Shown: positions 29,937 through 43,100 of the stretch, in pieces | Layout of the letters: each line of letters starts with the position of its first letter | Numbering within the stretch: position 1 is the stretch's first letter | DNA from: Misgurnus anguillicaudatus | Lineage: Eukaryota; Chordata; Actinopteri; Cypriniformes; Cobitidae | Assembly (NCBI RefSeq): GCF_027580225.2 | Contig: NC_073354.2 | Coordinates: forward strand, 13,522,501 to 13,586,500 | Length of the DNA stretch: 64,000 nt | Reading direction: 5' to 3' | Notes under the pieces: generated by a model | What the model saw: only the letters and a program-made list of their open reading frames with translations | Told to the model about the DNA's origin: nothing | Databases searched by the model: none | Position numbers and translations under genes: made by a program

Positions 29937-31693
29937 ACATTCTGAAATGAAAAGGTAAAGTCTGTCATATTAATGGTTGTGTAAGGATTGTGTAATTGAC
30001 TGGCAACTCAAACAGCAGGAATCCACACCCGAAAGCAGATAACAGGTGTAAAATGTTTCGTCTGTGCGCTCTGAGGAGATTATACACGAAAATGGTTAAC
30101 TACAGTGGCTTTACATTTTTCTTACTGATATTTAGCTTCAGTTTATCAGGAAGTGACGATTTAGCTCTCTTCAACTGGATGGAAACGCTGATTTATTTGC
30201 AGATGTTTTTAAGGGGACATTTCACAAGACTTTTTAAGATAAAATAAATCTTTGGTGTCCCCAGAGTACATATGTGAGGTTTTAGCTTAAAATATATAGA
30301 TAATTTATTATATTTATTATTTATAAATTGCTACTTTGTAGGTGTGAGCAAAAATTTGGCATTTTTGGGTGTGTCCTTTAAAATGCAAATGAGCTGATGA
30401 AATGCAAACACTTATTGCTATAATGATGGTTTGTTGAAGTTAAAACTCAATTGTGCTGTCAATTATTTTCCCTCTCTACACTAAATGGCAGTGCCGTGGT
30501 TGGATAGTTGTAGATTAAGGGGGTGGTATTATTATAATAAGATCCCCTTCTGACATCACAAGCGAAGCCAAATTTCAGTGACCTATTTTTTCACACGCTT
30601 GTAGAGAATGGTTTACCAAAACAAAGTTACTGGGTTGATCTTTTTCACATTTTCTAGGTTGATACAAGTGCTGGGGACCCAATTATAGCACTTAAACAAG
30701 GTCCCTTTAAATGTGATATTTAAATTTTGCACATAAGTTTAATCATTGTTGTGCCTGAACGAGTTCTTATATGTTGGGGAACGTGAACTGAACGTACTGT
30801 ATTACTGCCTGATGAACGTTACCGTGAACTCGTTCATTCTGGTGCTTGTAAACGGTACGCTCTCTCAGTTTTACGTCAATCGATAGGGTGCCAGATTTCT
30901 ATGTGTGTTAGCCGGGTTTTCATCTGGAAAACTCTACTGTAAACAGGCCTTAATGTGTAGCGGAAAAACACCTAATCTGGCAACACCAGCCATCAGTGTT
31001 TCACGGGCCACGGCTGCATGCGTCATCAAAACAACACTGACTCTGGACCCTGCTGAAATCCCTGCCATGCCACTCACATAGTTTAACATTAAATAACTTC
31101 ATATATTTGTCCAAAATAGGCTGCTAACCGTATTCTGGATCTTGAAATTAACTCTAAGCTCACGCTGTACGTGCACCTGCGGTGTGCAATACCTGCGAGT
31201 TGTCCTACACACGACGCCGCACAGCACTTTTCGCCCGATGTGCGACCCCTTGAAGCACCCGGCTAGCTTTTCAAGGTATATGCAAGCAAATACAAAAATT
31301 TAAAGACAGTCAATGCTAATGTAAACCCTGGTTGGATAAGATTTAAAGTTGGATATGAAGATGAAATCTGACACATTTAGCTTCAGTGTTAAAACTGATA
31401 AAATAATAGCTGTCTGTGGTTCTATATGGGCTATAATGGCAATCATTTAAAAAAAAAGAACTATAAATTAGTTAAAATTTTTGGAACTGTGAACTAGTTC
31501 AAATTTTTGAAATATGAACTCTGAACTAAACTAGTTCATTTTAAAATTTGTGAACTGAACTTTGAACTATTTCATGTAGAAAGTGAACTTTCCCAACACT
31601 GAGTGTAATACACAACTTTGTATGGAAACATTACTACTAACATTTTTTATTGTGTTCATCAGCTGTAAAGAAAGCATTCTGAATATAATAGCA
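29937..31693. repeat. Dispersed repeat family R4, copy 1, with hAT insertion
   Basis: Same sequence as 36543-37310, for example CAAACAGCAGGAATCCACAC and GATCCCCTTCTGACATCACA. Interrupted at 30744-31601 and resuming TAATACACAACTTTGTATGG, where copy 2 reads straight through. Confidence 0.8.
30744..31601. mobile_element. hAT-like nonautonomous element
   Basis: Rich in GAACTAGTTCA-type motifs; the right end ...GTGAACTTTCCCAACACTG fits the common CAGTGTTGGGAAAGTTCAC terminus. Flanked by AGTTTAAT (30736-30743) and AGTGTAAT (31602-31609), an 8-bp duplication with one mismatch. Holds a degraded piece (about 31015-31253) of the element at 39199. Confidence 0.75.
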
Positions 31694-32786
31694 ATGCCTA
31701 AAAATATTTTCAACTTAAAATTTTTCACTTAAAAAATTACTTCAGTTGGTAATGCCTAAAAGTTAAGTTAAAAATGTTTAAATATTTTTAGGCGTTACCA
31801 ATTGAAGTAATTTTTTAAGTGAAAAATGAAAGTTGATCCAACTTTTACATTTTACAGTGAAGTCAGTGTGCTGTATTTCAGATTTTCTAAAGCCACATGA
31901 TAGCTTTTTCACAGATTAAAAATGGATCATTCTCCAACCTTCAGAAGCCATCAATTTATCTTCATATTCGAACTTCAGATGGCGTAACTTAAAGGATAAT
32001 TCCGGTATTTAACACTTTGAGTCTCATTTCTGGTTTGTTTTGGATGAACTACAGTGATGGACACTGAAATTTTGACAATGGGTCGACTTTTTTGACTCGT
32101 TTAGAAGCGTCTCTTGACTGCTTCAGAATGGAAGTCAATGGCCATGCACAAACATGTCATTAAAACAACACTTAACGTTCATTTTCAAAACTGTGCTACT
32201 CACCGAGTGGTTCATGGTGTTCGTTGATGATTAAAAACAAGTTGTGTAGCGAAATACAGTTTCTGTCGTGTTTTATTTGGCATTTTGTAAAATTCCATTG
32301 ACTTCTCTTGGAAGACTCATTGCTCGCTGATATATCACTCCGCAGCCGGGAAACGGAAAAGGGTCTGTTTACATGTGGTTGTAGTTTATTCGCTCGGTTT
32401 CTCTCAAAATACATTTTTCCCATGTTTGATGGCTCAGTGAGCAGCCTTAGGTTTGAAGTTGAGCTCGATTGTGACTGTCTATACGCTAGACACCAAGTTC
32501 GGTTCAGTGTCCTTGTGCGGCAAGGTGGTTGTCGCCATCAAGTGGTCGGGAGTGTGCTAATGCTTCAGACTCAAATATAGAGCGGAAGTATATACGTGGT
32601 TGTGAGGTATCTGAAAAAATAGTTCCACTATAGCAAATAACATGGATTGAAATCATACATTGCACCAATATATTTGTTTTTAATCATCAACGAACACCAC
32701 GAACCACTTGGTGAGTAGTACAGTTTTGAAAATGAACGTTAAGTGTTGTTTTAATGACATGTTTGTGCATGGCCCTTGACTTCCAT

Positions 32787-33586
32787 CACTGTAAAAAAAT
32801 CCAACTTTAAAATGTTCATTCAACAAAGAACATTAAGTAACTTGAACAAAGATTTCTTTGTTGAAGGGTGTCAATTGATTATTTTGTGTTCACTAAATGA
32901 AAAGAGCATAATCATTCAGCTAACAAATATTATTTTGTTGACTGGACTTAGATGTATACGTTTTTGTCCAATTCGTTCACCCAACTTGCCAAACTGAGTA
33001 ATCTGAACAAGCAATTTAAAAAAACAATGGTTGGAATGGTTCCCAGCATGCATTGCGACATGTTCACTTCTTTGGTTTATATTCACTAAAAAAGATGACT
33101 GTTTTAATGTTTGCTGGATTTATTTATGTTGTTATGTTGTTAATGTTAGTTATATGTTGTATTTAGAGTAATTTTTAAAGAATTATGTTTGTTCATTGTT
33201 AACATGATTGAGAAGTGTGTGTTCAGTGTAGAGGGCAGCACAATGAGTTAGCGCGCATCATTGTTGCCTCACAGCAAAAAGGTCTCTGGTTTAAGTCAGA
33301 CAAAGACTTTGTTTATGAGACCTATCTGTGTTCAGTCCAAAACATGTAGATTAGTTAAATTTGGATATACTAAATTACTCTTTACCCAACTTAGTCACTA
33401 GTTGAGTAGAAATTTGCTTATTACCTAATCAGTTTAAGTTGGTTCAACTTTTTGGTGTAAGTTGAAATTACTCAGTAAATTGAGTTAGGTGAACTACATC
33501 GTCCAAGAGTTGAGTAAACTCAAAAAAGCTGTGCAGCAAGTTGCCTTGAAAATTTAAGTTAAGTCAACTTTTTATTTTTTACAGTG
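32787..33586. repeat. CACTGTAAAA MITE nested in R5
   Basis: CACTGTAAAAAAATCCAACTT... to ...AACTTTTTATTTTTTACAGTG, flanked by AT on both sides. The intact left arm of R5 shows the uninterrupted target. Confidence 0.8.
33225..33365 (+). repeat. Degraded SINE-like piece
   Basis: GGGCAGCACAATGAGTTAGC, TTGTTGCCTCACAGCAAAAA and GTCCAAAACATGTAGATTAG follow the order of the common fish GGCGGCACGGTGGC SINE, with an internal deletion. Confidence 0.5.
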
Positions 33587-33733
33587 ATTCTGAAGCAGTC
33601 AAGAGATGCTTCTAAACGAGTCAAAAAGTCAAGACACGACCCATTGTCAAAATTTCAGTGTCCATCACTGTAGTTCATCCAAAACAAACCAGAAATGAGA
33701 CTCAAAGTGTTAAATATCGGAATTATCCTTTAA

Positions 33734-35570
33734 TACAATAAAAAATTATTTCAGCGTCAACGCTTGAAATTTTAAAGAAATAACTTTTAGTCTGTTCATC
33801 ACACAAAGCTACAAAAATAAGGGTGCTACAGTACATAATGCCATAAAAGAACCATTTTTGGGTGTATGGTTCCATAAAGAACCTTAAAGTAAACATCTGA
33901 AGAACTCTTCTGTTTCTCAAAAGATTATTTAGACTATTAAAAGCGGGGATGTAAACTTATCATCTATTGGCGACATTCTGTGTTTTGGATCCAATCATTC
34001 TTTTTAATTGTCTAGATCCATTGAGTTTTGAAAATGGGAAGTGAGGGGGGGGTCTGAGAGGCAGTCTTTGGACATGGTCTTGGATACCTATAAAAGTTTA
34101 GAAAGAAATGTTTTTTTTAAGAAACTTTGAATGTCCTTTATGAAACCAAAAATGGTTCTTATATGGAATCTCTGTGAAGAACCTTTAGTAGCGCCCATAC
34201 TGTAAGGTTTCAAAAGGCTTGGGAAATCTTGCACAAGTCATATGACAACAAAACCCTGAAAACATAACATCCCTTTGTGTGTTTTACAACAGCCAATACA
34301 GATTATCTGGAATCAGATGAGTGTGAGCATAATAATGTTCAGTTTTGGGCAAACTATTCATTTCCATACCTGTTCCTGAATTTCCTGAAATACCACTACC
34401 ACACGCAATGGAACACCGGCCATGCCTATATACTGAACCTATTGTGAACAAGGAACTTTGCTTATGGAAAATCTTCATTCTTGCCCTGTTACCGGTCCTG
34501 TAGCTCATAATAGCAGCGTCAGTTCAGCAAAATAAAGTGCAGGTCAGGACATGCTTTTCCAGCGCTTAACCAAACCCATTCCTTTCCTCATCTCTCCAAC
34601 CGCTAACGTTAATCTCTGCCCTCCAGCGGATCAGCGTTCACAATGACTTACAGAATAAGGATGCTGCCTCTCTCACTATCACTCATTCACTCCCTTTTTA
34701 GACTCCCTGCCAGAACTTGTCTTTTCCCCCTTTTTCGTATCCGTGTCCCCTTTAATTGGAAACCATAAACGATTCCGGCTAAAGGAAGACTGGATTCGTG
34801 TGTATTTGTGTGTGCACTCCGCACAGGCTGATGAGTAAGACGTGGGAGTGTTTATTACCTGTAGGGTGGAAATGACTCATGACTTTTTATGCCTAACATA
34901 TCAAGATAAACACGAGCGCTAACAGGTCATCAGCTTGCACATCTCAATCCAAGCTGCTGTTGAGATCACAAATACAAAACTGTTGATTGGGCGGACTGCT
35001 CTCAGATCAGCGCCAAGCTAACCGATCAATTACCCAAATAAACAATCATGACAAACACACACAGATTAAAGTGTACAGTACAGTGCGCGGCACGGATAAC
35101 ATATCTGATAAGAGGACACAACAGTGGGCCGAAGTTGACCAAGACTGCATTTTTGACCGTTTGAACAAATAAATCGTAAATACTCTAACAGCATTAGATG
35201 GTGTAAATCAGTTTTCAGAAGTAAAATTTTATATGGCACTTTCCACACATACAATGCACTTTGATGTCCTGTTATCTTTTTAAAAGTAGTATATTCATTC
35301 CATTATCTCGATTTTTACAAATGCAGTTGTGTTTATTATAGTCATAAAGTTTTATCTTTCATTCAAGTTTTCCAAGCAAAGGCAAAACACAGGGGTAATT
35401 CAAAGTGCTTTACATAAAAAATTATTTACAAATTAAAGGGCACAAAGCTATTTTTTTAGAAGTAAATATGTTTATTAATTATCATTAATTAAATTTTTTC
35501 TATTCAATTTTGGTTTTAAAAAAGAATAAAAAAACCGCTCGTATAATGAACAATGATAATGATCGAACCA
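33734..35570. other. Intergenic, no firm feature
   Basis: Near 33860-34200, AAAGAACCTTTA-type motifs (atggttctt...aagaacc) mark a degraded repeat. 34280-35170 looks unique. Confidence 0.45.
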
Positions 35571-36240
35571 GCCTGATCTCACAGGAATTTGTGAGTATTT
35601 TACTAATTGGCTAATTCGAATGAATTAGCACGAAGTGAATCATACAAAAACGTTCGATTATCATTAAAAAACAATAACGAAACCCCAACCCTAACCTTAA
35701 AGGAAAACACCACCGTCTTTAATATTTTACTATGTTCTTACCTCAACTTTGACGAATAAATACATCTTTTTTCAATGCGTGCACTTTTAATCTTTGTACA
35801 GCGCCTCGTAAATGTGTTAGCATTTAGCCTAACCCCATTTATTCCTTAGGATCCAAACAGACATGAATTTAGAAGTCACCAAACACTTCCATGTTTTTTC
35901 TATTTAAAGACTGTTACATGAGTAGTTACATGAGTAAGTATGGTGGCACAAAATAAAACTTTTGTTTGGAGCCATAGGAATGAATGGGGCTAAGCTAAAT
36001 GCTAATACATTCATGAAGCGCTGTACAAAGGTTGAAAAAAGATAGGTATGTATTAATTCCCCTAAGTTGAGGTAAGAACATAGTAAAATATTGAAAAACT
36101 GTGGTGTTTTCCTTTAACGTCACAGGGGTGAAAGCAAATTGTACAAAAAAAAAGGTCTGTGTGTGGTCATACAAATAAATAAGATTAGCCACCTGATAAA
36201 ATACATACGAAATGCCATGAGATTGCGTTGGATCACACTT
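35571..36240. repeat. Palindromic MITE (ATCTCACAGGAATTTGT) split by a TTAA element
   Basis: Left arm 35571-35696; the right arm 36118-36240 contains ACATACGAAATGCCATGAGAT in reverse order. Interior broken at TTAA 35697. Confidence 0.7.
35697..36117. repeat. TTAA MITE nested in the 35571 element
   Basis: TTAA 35697-35700 and 36114-36117; arms AAGGAAAACACCACCGTC and GTGGTGTTTTCCTT, then ATTTTACTATGTTCTTACCT / AGGTAAGAACATAGTAAAAT. Confidence 0.9.
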
Positions 36241-36542
36241 CAGAATGTGGCAAAAAAAATATATTTATATGTTTAAGTTTAAGGGTGATAACTATGAAGA
36301 TAAATACAACGATAATTATATTAGCATCCACAACAGCGGACAATAGCTATGTTTCCATACACCAATTTTGGGGTTTTGCATAAAAAAAGCTGAATGGAAA
36401 TGCCAAGACGTGCATACATTCTAAAAATGTGCATAAAAACGTATGCGCTCAATTGAGTCGAATATATTTCTTATTTGATAAGAAAACATGCCCATGAACT
36501 ATGGAAACATTTGAAACATCAGAAAAGTCACGTGCGTTTTTG

Positions 36543-37310
36543 GAAATTCTGAAATGAAAAGGTAAAGTCTGTCATCTCAATGGTTGGGTAATATGCTTTA
36601 CAGGACTGTCTAACTTGACTGTCAACTCAAACAGCAGGAATCCACACCCGAAAGCAGATAACAGGTGTAAAGTGTTTCGTCTGCGCGCTCTGAGGAGATT
36701 ATACACGAAAATGGTTAACTACATTGCCTTTTTAGCGCCAGTTTATGTGTAGTTTTATCTCAAAATACCATTTATGTAATGTATTATATTTATTATTTTA
36801 AATTGCCACTTTGTACTGTAGGTGTGAGCAAAAATGTGGCGTTTTTGGGTGTGTCCTTTAAAATGCAAATGAGCTGATGAAATGCAAACACTTATTGCCA
36901 TAATGGTGGTTTGTTGAAATTAAATCGTAATTGTGCTGGCAATTATTTTCTCTTTCTCTGCATTAAATGGCAGAGCTGTGTTGGATAGTGCAGATTAAGA
37001 GGGTGGTATTATTATAATAAGATCCCCTTCTGACATCACAAGGGGAGCCAAATTTCAATTACCTATTTTTTCACATGCTTGCAGAGAATGGTTTACCAAA
37101 AGTTACTAGGTTGATCTTTTTCACATTTTCTAGGTTGATAGAAGCACGGGGGACCCAATTATAGCACTTAAACATGAAAAAAGTCCCTTTTAATGCTATA
37201 TTTCAATTATGCACATAAGTTTAATACAACTTTGAATGGAAACATTGTTTATTCAACAAGGTTCCGCACTGTATTTAGCTGTGAAGAAATCCTTCTGAAT
37301 GTGATACAAC
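36543..37310. repeat. Dispersed repeat family R4, copy 2
   Basis: Uninterrupted counterpart of 29937-31693, same orientation. Confidence 0.8.
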
Positions 37311-38072
37311 AATATCGTCCCTCTGTATCTTGATCATTATAGTTGTGGTGTGATTTTTATCTTCCATAAAGTGAAATGCCTGTTTTGTATCCTATTCATG
37401 GAACACTTCAGTTTGTCCTCAAACACATAACCGTGAAGCTCCCCTGTTACAATTCACAATCTGCTTCATCAATCACACTCATACAATGAAACTCAGTTGC
37501 ACAGATTAACCAGCTCAACTTGGCAACATGAATAGTACCAAAATAGAAGCGAAACAGACTCCACCATTCACTCAGAATATGATGAGTTCTGCACAGCAGG
37601 CCACAATGTAATGTTTTTTTGGCAGATCATCAATCCATTTCACTGACACCAACAAAAAGGCTTGTCTTACAAGTAAAGTAATTAAATTTAAGTATTAGCT
37701 AAGACTTTATTTATAAGATCTGACTATATGTACTGTATAGGTGATCAGGAATAACTGGTGGAGTTTATTAAAAGGTTAGTCATCTAAATGGAATGTTGAT
37801 AATTGATTGTGAATCTTTCAAACTGCATTCTTTATACTGTAGTCAGAGCTTTATTATAATGTAGTTCTGTATTATACTTCCTGTTCGAGATTTTGAAATC
37901 TTATTTTAGGCTAGGTAATGAAATAATAAGACCCACGTGGAATCTATGCTTGCAACATTCCCTGGAAGCTCTGGTTACATTTCGTGTAATAATTGTAATG
38001 AATAATAACAAGATATTTTTTTACACCATCAGAAACAAAGGTAGGCTACTAACATCACTGGGATGTTACCCT
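37311..38072. other. Intergenic, nothing recognised
   Basis: No repeat or coding frame of note. Confidence 0.5.
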
Positions 38073-39076
38073 TTAAAGTTGCATTAGAATAATAGATGAA
38101 TAATAAGAGTTCTGTACATAGTAATGACATATCGTAAGCCTCAAACACCATTTTTCCTCGTATGTAAACCTTGTGCACGCAAAAGACTGCTGGAAAACAT
38201 GCCAATCTCAACATAACACCATCTGTGACGTTACAGTCGAGATGTATGACCCAACTTTAAATTATGCATTAAATTAAGTACAATGTTGTTACAATGCTTT
38301 TGTACTCAAAAAAGTTGTGACTATAAGTTAGCTATATAGCTAGTTAATGCTAGCGTTTAGGCTGATGTATTATTGAAATTACAGTTACGTTTTGCACAGC
38401 CCAGTCTCATGAAATTAGGTTATATAGTCACGTATTTTTTTTATTCTTTTTTCGTGCTATTATCACGAATTTTCACGTTTTTTCGTGATCGTATAATGAA
38501 TTCCTGTTTTTGTGTGATTATCACGTATTGGTTACTCAACTGTTTTGTCCTATTTTCTTACCATTGTCGCTTCGGTTTAGGGTTAGATTTACATAAAATG
38601 ACATCCCTAACCAAACCCAACTCTAACCCTAACGCCAGGCGACATATAAAAAAACAAATCAGAAAAAATAGTATAAACCAATATATAAAGTGACATTCTA
38701 ATGCAAGCACCAAATCTAACCCTAAATCGAAGCGACAATGGTATAGGAAAAAGTAACCAATACGTGATAATCACACGAAAACAGAAATTTGTTATACGAT
38801 CACGAAAAAAACTCGCAAATTCGTGATAATAGCACGAAAAAAGAATAAAAAAATATGTGACTATATAACGAAATTTCATGAGACTGGCTAGGTTTTGCAG
38901 GTCCATACTTAAAAAACAAACTTGCATTCAGAAAAGTCAATTTTCAATCACCAAATAATTGAATGATTCCATATCTTTATCTGATATAGGCTCAAGCATA
39001 TAAAGTCTGTTTACACACACTGATTTGCTCTGTGATGTTGAATTGCTTATCATTATTATTCATGACCCTTTCAAAT
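38073..39076. repeat. R1 repeat, copy 2, with hAT-type insertion
   Basis: Parallels 6-501: TTAA start, then TCTGTACATAGTAATGACAT, CCAATCTCAACATAACACCA and so on, resuming after 38891 with AACAAACTTGCATTCAGAAA. Confidence 0.8.
38397..38891. repeat. Palindromic MITE with 8-bp duplication
   Basis: Arms with CCAGTCTCATGAAATT. Flanked on both sides by GTTTTGCA (38389-38396, 38892-38899), an 8-bp target duplication as in hAT elements. Each arm carries a matching 106-codon frame, an artefact of symmetry. Confidence 0.85.
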
Positions 39077-39078
39077 GC

Positions 39079-39196
39079 AGGTACAAAGCTGTACCTTTTC
39101 CGTTGCTGGGGTGGTACCCTAAGGTTCCATTTTGTCCCTTTACAGGTATACAAAACATAATACAATGTCGTACTTTTTTTGGGCACATTACTGTAC
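39079..39196. repeat. GTACC-rich MITE, family K, copy 3
   Basis: CAGGTACAAAGCTGTACCTT, GGTGGTACCCTAAGG and TGTCGTACTTTTTTTGGGCAC; short form. Confidence 0.5.
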
Positions 39197-39198
39197 TT

Positions 39199-39560
39199 TA
39201 AAGGGGGTCGCACACTGGACGAGAAGCGCCATGTCGCGGCATAAATCTAAAAACAGAACACACTACTTTCTATGAATGTACGCACACCGGCGCCGTCTGT
39301 CCGCTGTGACTCTGGACACTGCTCAATTCCCTTTCGCGCCACAGAGTGCCACTTACATAGTTTAACATTAAGTAACATCATATTTGTCCTGAATCATTAA
39401 CGATTAACATTGGCTGCTAACGTATATTTAGTATTTTGAAGTAGACGCTATCTTACTAAGCTCACGTGATTAAATTTGCATGTCCGGTATCGTAATACCT
39501 CCAAGTTGTCCTATATGACATGTGATGCGACACTTCTCATCTGGTGTGCGACCCCCTTAA
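39199..39560. repeat. TTAA-type element with GGGGGTCGCACAC termini
   Basis: AAAGGGGGTCGCACACTGGA at left and CTGGTGTGCGACCCCCTTAA at right. A degraded relative sits inside the hAT element at 31015-31253. Confidence 0.75.
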
Positions 39561-39699
39561 GAACTCCAGAAAAGGTAGCGTTTTGTAGCTTTTTTGTATC
39601 TTTTTGACAGTGTATGTGTCTTTGAGGTACTATTATAAAGTACAAAATGTGTCTTTTTTTTAAAAGGTCACATTCTTTCTGATCCCATTTTTTAAACCC

Positions 39700-40180
39700 T
39701 AGTTAGTGTGTAATGTTGCTATAATAGCATAAACAATACCTGTAAAATGATAAATTTCAAAGTTCACTGACAGGCGATATATTTTTTAAACAGAATTCGT
39801 CTTTCAAAGCCTACAGTGAACGGCCGGTTTGGACTACAGCCCTCTACTTTCTGATTGAATGACGTCACTAGAACAGTTTTTGACTAAACTCCGCCCACAG
39901 GAATACGTCAGTCGCCAGCTATGCTAGCGGCAAGCTAAGCTGCTGTCGAATCACAACGCACTAAACAAACTACACAATCAGTATACGTATTTCTGAAGGA
40001 GGGGCTTCATAAAACAAGGAAGACATCAGCCTGTTTTGAGGACAGTGAAAACAGCGCTATACAGATAAGTAAATTGTGTGAAAAACACGTTTTTACAAGT
40101 GAAACATGAACATATGTTATATTGCGCACTGTAAACAATCAAAACTTCAAAAACACAGAAAAAACGGGACCTTTAAAAGG
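39700..40180. repeat. Dispersed cyprinid-type repeat
   Basis: CCCTAGTTAGTGTGTAATGTTGCT through GAACGGCCGGTTTGGACTAC to GGGACCTTTAAA. I recognise this as a common repeat of cyprinid introns; only one copy is in the window. Confidence 0.5.
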
Positions 40181-43100
40181 GTACTGCCACATTGACAGAT
40201 TTGGCACCTTTATTACTGATAGTGTATAATATTGGACATGAAATTATGACATGTTTTTACAAAAATCTACACAGCATTAATGTATTATTCATTTGTTCAT
40301 TTTTTTATATTTTGGTTATTTTTTAGCTACCAAATATCAAAGCAGAATTTAAAACTGTAACGTTAACTGCATGCAGACAAGGTACAATATATATTTCGCA
40401 GACACTTTTTCCGAAGAAATGTACATTGCATTCCATATAGGCTATACATTTTGTTCAGAATATGTGTTCCCTGGAAACAAACCCATGACCCTTGCGTCAC
40501 TAAAGCAATGCTCGCAATGCTTTATAAAATGCTGCGTAGAAAACGTCCTAAATTTGATCTTATGATTATACTTTAAACATTCCTAATTAATGTAATTTAC
40601 ATATAAAAGAGCACCTGTCAATGTTCAAATCTTTTTCGAGCAGCAAGAAAGACTTCACCTGCAGCAATCGGACAAAACTGCTCAGACTCTGACGTGGCGC
40701 TAAGCACTTTTCCACGTCAAAAAATATTGACTTATTGATCTTTGCGTACGCACACTTTACGACCAAATCTGTGCGTATGCACGCTTTATAAATAAGGCCC
40801 CAGATGTAGATTACTTAGAATGTCAGGTTTGAATAAACTATAAATCAAAAATATGTGCTGCTTGGGATAGAGGCATCAACTAGGTTTGTTAAATCTAGGA
40901 AATATGGAACTGCACAGCATGATGGAGATGAAGACCCACAAGTCTATGTATGTGCACAAATATATGTGTGTGCGTATATAAATGAGTGTCAGATATGCCT
41001 AATGTTGGCCAAATAAACACCTCTCATTTGGCCATTTCCATGCTGGCTGGAGCAAGAGGAAGCCATACACAATGGAAGCCTGTGCATGGGAGCGCATGCA
41101 AGAACGGTTTCCCACACACAAACATAAAATTATTTTGACATTTTCACTTCATGCTTTGTACACATCGAGCCACAAACATACGACACCCAAAGCAGTAATG
41201 CAATCAAACTATTGATATACACTTGCACAACTTTTTGCACTTCTATATGGTGTTGTACTAAAGTCGTAAAAAATTCTTGGGCTCCGGCAAGTTAAGATTC
41301 ATCATATATGTGTGTGTACATCGCAGGAATAAAGGCTTGCATGAGAATTGATGGAAACGCATGCTGTGACAGTTGTCGCGCCGCTTCTTCTAACAACAAA
41401 CACGTATGGTCACGCCCACAATAATCTATGATATTTCTGATACAAAGTCATGTATTCATAACCAGCAACCATTTCATTCAACAGCTTGCAGACAATGTAG
41501 GTAAAAGGTTGTTTATGTTTACTCCTACTGATGTATGTGAGCGCTTGTATACACCAGTGAATTTTTCCAACCAGATATAATAAAACTGTAAGCGCAGTAG
41601 GAAAGTAATCGATATATGCATGCAGCATGCATGTTAATGTGCGTGTGCATGTGTACTTAAGAATAATTTGGAGAGACAGATTTGTACCCAAAAGTGATTA
41701 AAACTTCACAAACATGAGGAAACTTCTTTTTGGAGATGTCCTCATTTGTAAAAACGCTATAAAAATATTTAATAATTTGTAAATAAAAATGCTGAAATTT
41801 TTTTGTTAAGGTTAGGTTATAGTATTTATAACTAGTGCTCTATAAAAACAATATAAGTCTATGGAATGTCCTCAACTGGATAGATAGTGTTTGTGCATAT
41901 TACATCTTAAATGTCCCTGCAATTCAAACAACTTAACATTAACAATGTCTAAATGAAAATGTAAAACTATTTTATGTGACGATTTAGAGAACAGAAATGA
42001 TCATTAACTCACTATTAAAACAATATGGAAGTAAATGGAAGCAGTACTTGTCACTTTATGAATACCAATGTATGCGTGTTTTACAGACAACCGGAGGGAT
42101 TTTAAATGCACTAATCACATTAAACACTCAATATTTGCCATGCCTGATCCCAAAGAACATTCCGACTCTGGAATCATGCCCTCCACAGCAGGAATGGGAA
42201 AAATGTGGAGTGTGTTCATACGCATTACCTTGTTTAACCTTTCCAGCAGAGTGAACAATGAATATTCCATATAAAACAAATGGGGGTGCAGTGAAATGTT
42301 GGCTTTAATACTCAAGCAGTGTGCGCCAATTATCTTTATTATTTATTTTATTGTGAATCACACTGCAATTAAAAGGGGAATTTGGCAAAAAAGACTGAAT
42401 TTAAGTAATTGCAAAGTTATAGACTCAATACTGAAGTTTAGGTGTGATATAAGATGCTAAAAGCATTTCAGTGCCAAATCAATGTTTAGCTTAAAGACGC
42501 TGTAGCTCTCAATAGTAAATTAGACTTAAGTTATTAAAGTCTATTTATGTTCATGTAAGTGGTCTGGTCGTCTGTGTGGGTTTGTATGTGTTTTCCTCCT
42601 CTCTGATGGCTATTTTCAAGTTAAAAACAAGAGTAACTTTTGATATTTACACTACCTTTCATGTCCTGCCAGATATATTGGTGATGTTGATGTGAGCTTG
42701 TGTTGTTTTCATCTCTTAAAAACTGTGCCTGTCCCTGACCTGAAATGACACTGTTTTGATAACTGTTTTTACTTTTCCAATGTCTCTTTGATGTCATAGT
42801 TGACTGCACTCTTTATACCTCTCCAGATTCCAGAGACAAAATGGCTCCCCATAACAAGAGATTACTTTGTTAAGCTTTAATGGAAAGCTATTTTAAGGAT
42901 ATTTGGATAGTGTCTATTAGCTGTTGGGCACAAACTCTCCCAAAAGGCTTAATTCACGACCCACAGTCCTTTACTTTCTGAAAAACAAGGCTCTTGGGTT
43001 ACATAGGGGTATTTCTTGTTGATGGTTTTCTGAGGACCACGAGATGATTGAATTGCGTCGAGAAGTTTTATGAAGCCAAATGTATGACTACAGTAGCTTT

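Larger units (their letters stand above)
29823..31857. repeat. CACTGTAAAA palindromic MITE, split by nested elements
   Basis: Left part 29823-29936 ends AATTGGTAACGCCT; right part 31694-31857 contains AGGCGTTACCAATTGAAG and ends TTTACAGTG. The middle is occupied by the R4 repeat. Confidence 0.7.
31989..33733. repeat. TTAA-flanked palindromic element, family R5
   Basis: TTAA at both ends; arms begin AGGATAATTCCGGTATTTAAC and run for more than 200 bp with TGGATGAACTACAGTGATGG inside. The right arm is split by an 800 bp insertion. Confidence 0.85.

Noticed and set aside
38610..38640. Telomere-like CTAACCCTAAC
   Set aside because: Only one or two imperfect units within a palindromic MITE; similar CCTAACC strings occur in other MITEs here.
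38373..38927. Pair of 106-codon ORFs on opposite strands
   Set aside because: They are mirror images of one another created by the palindrome, not genes.
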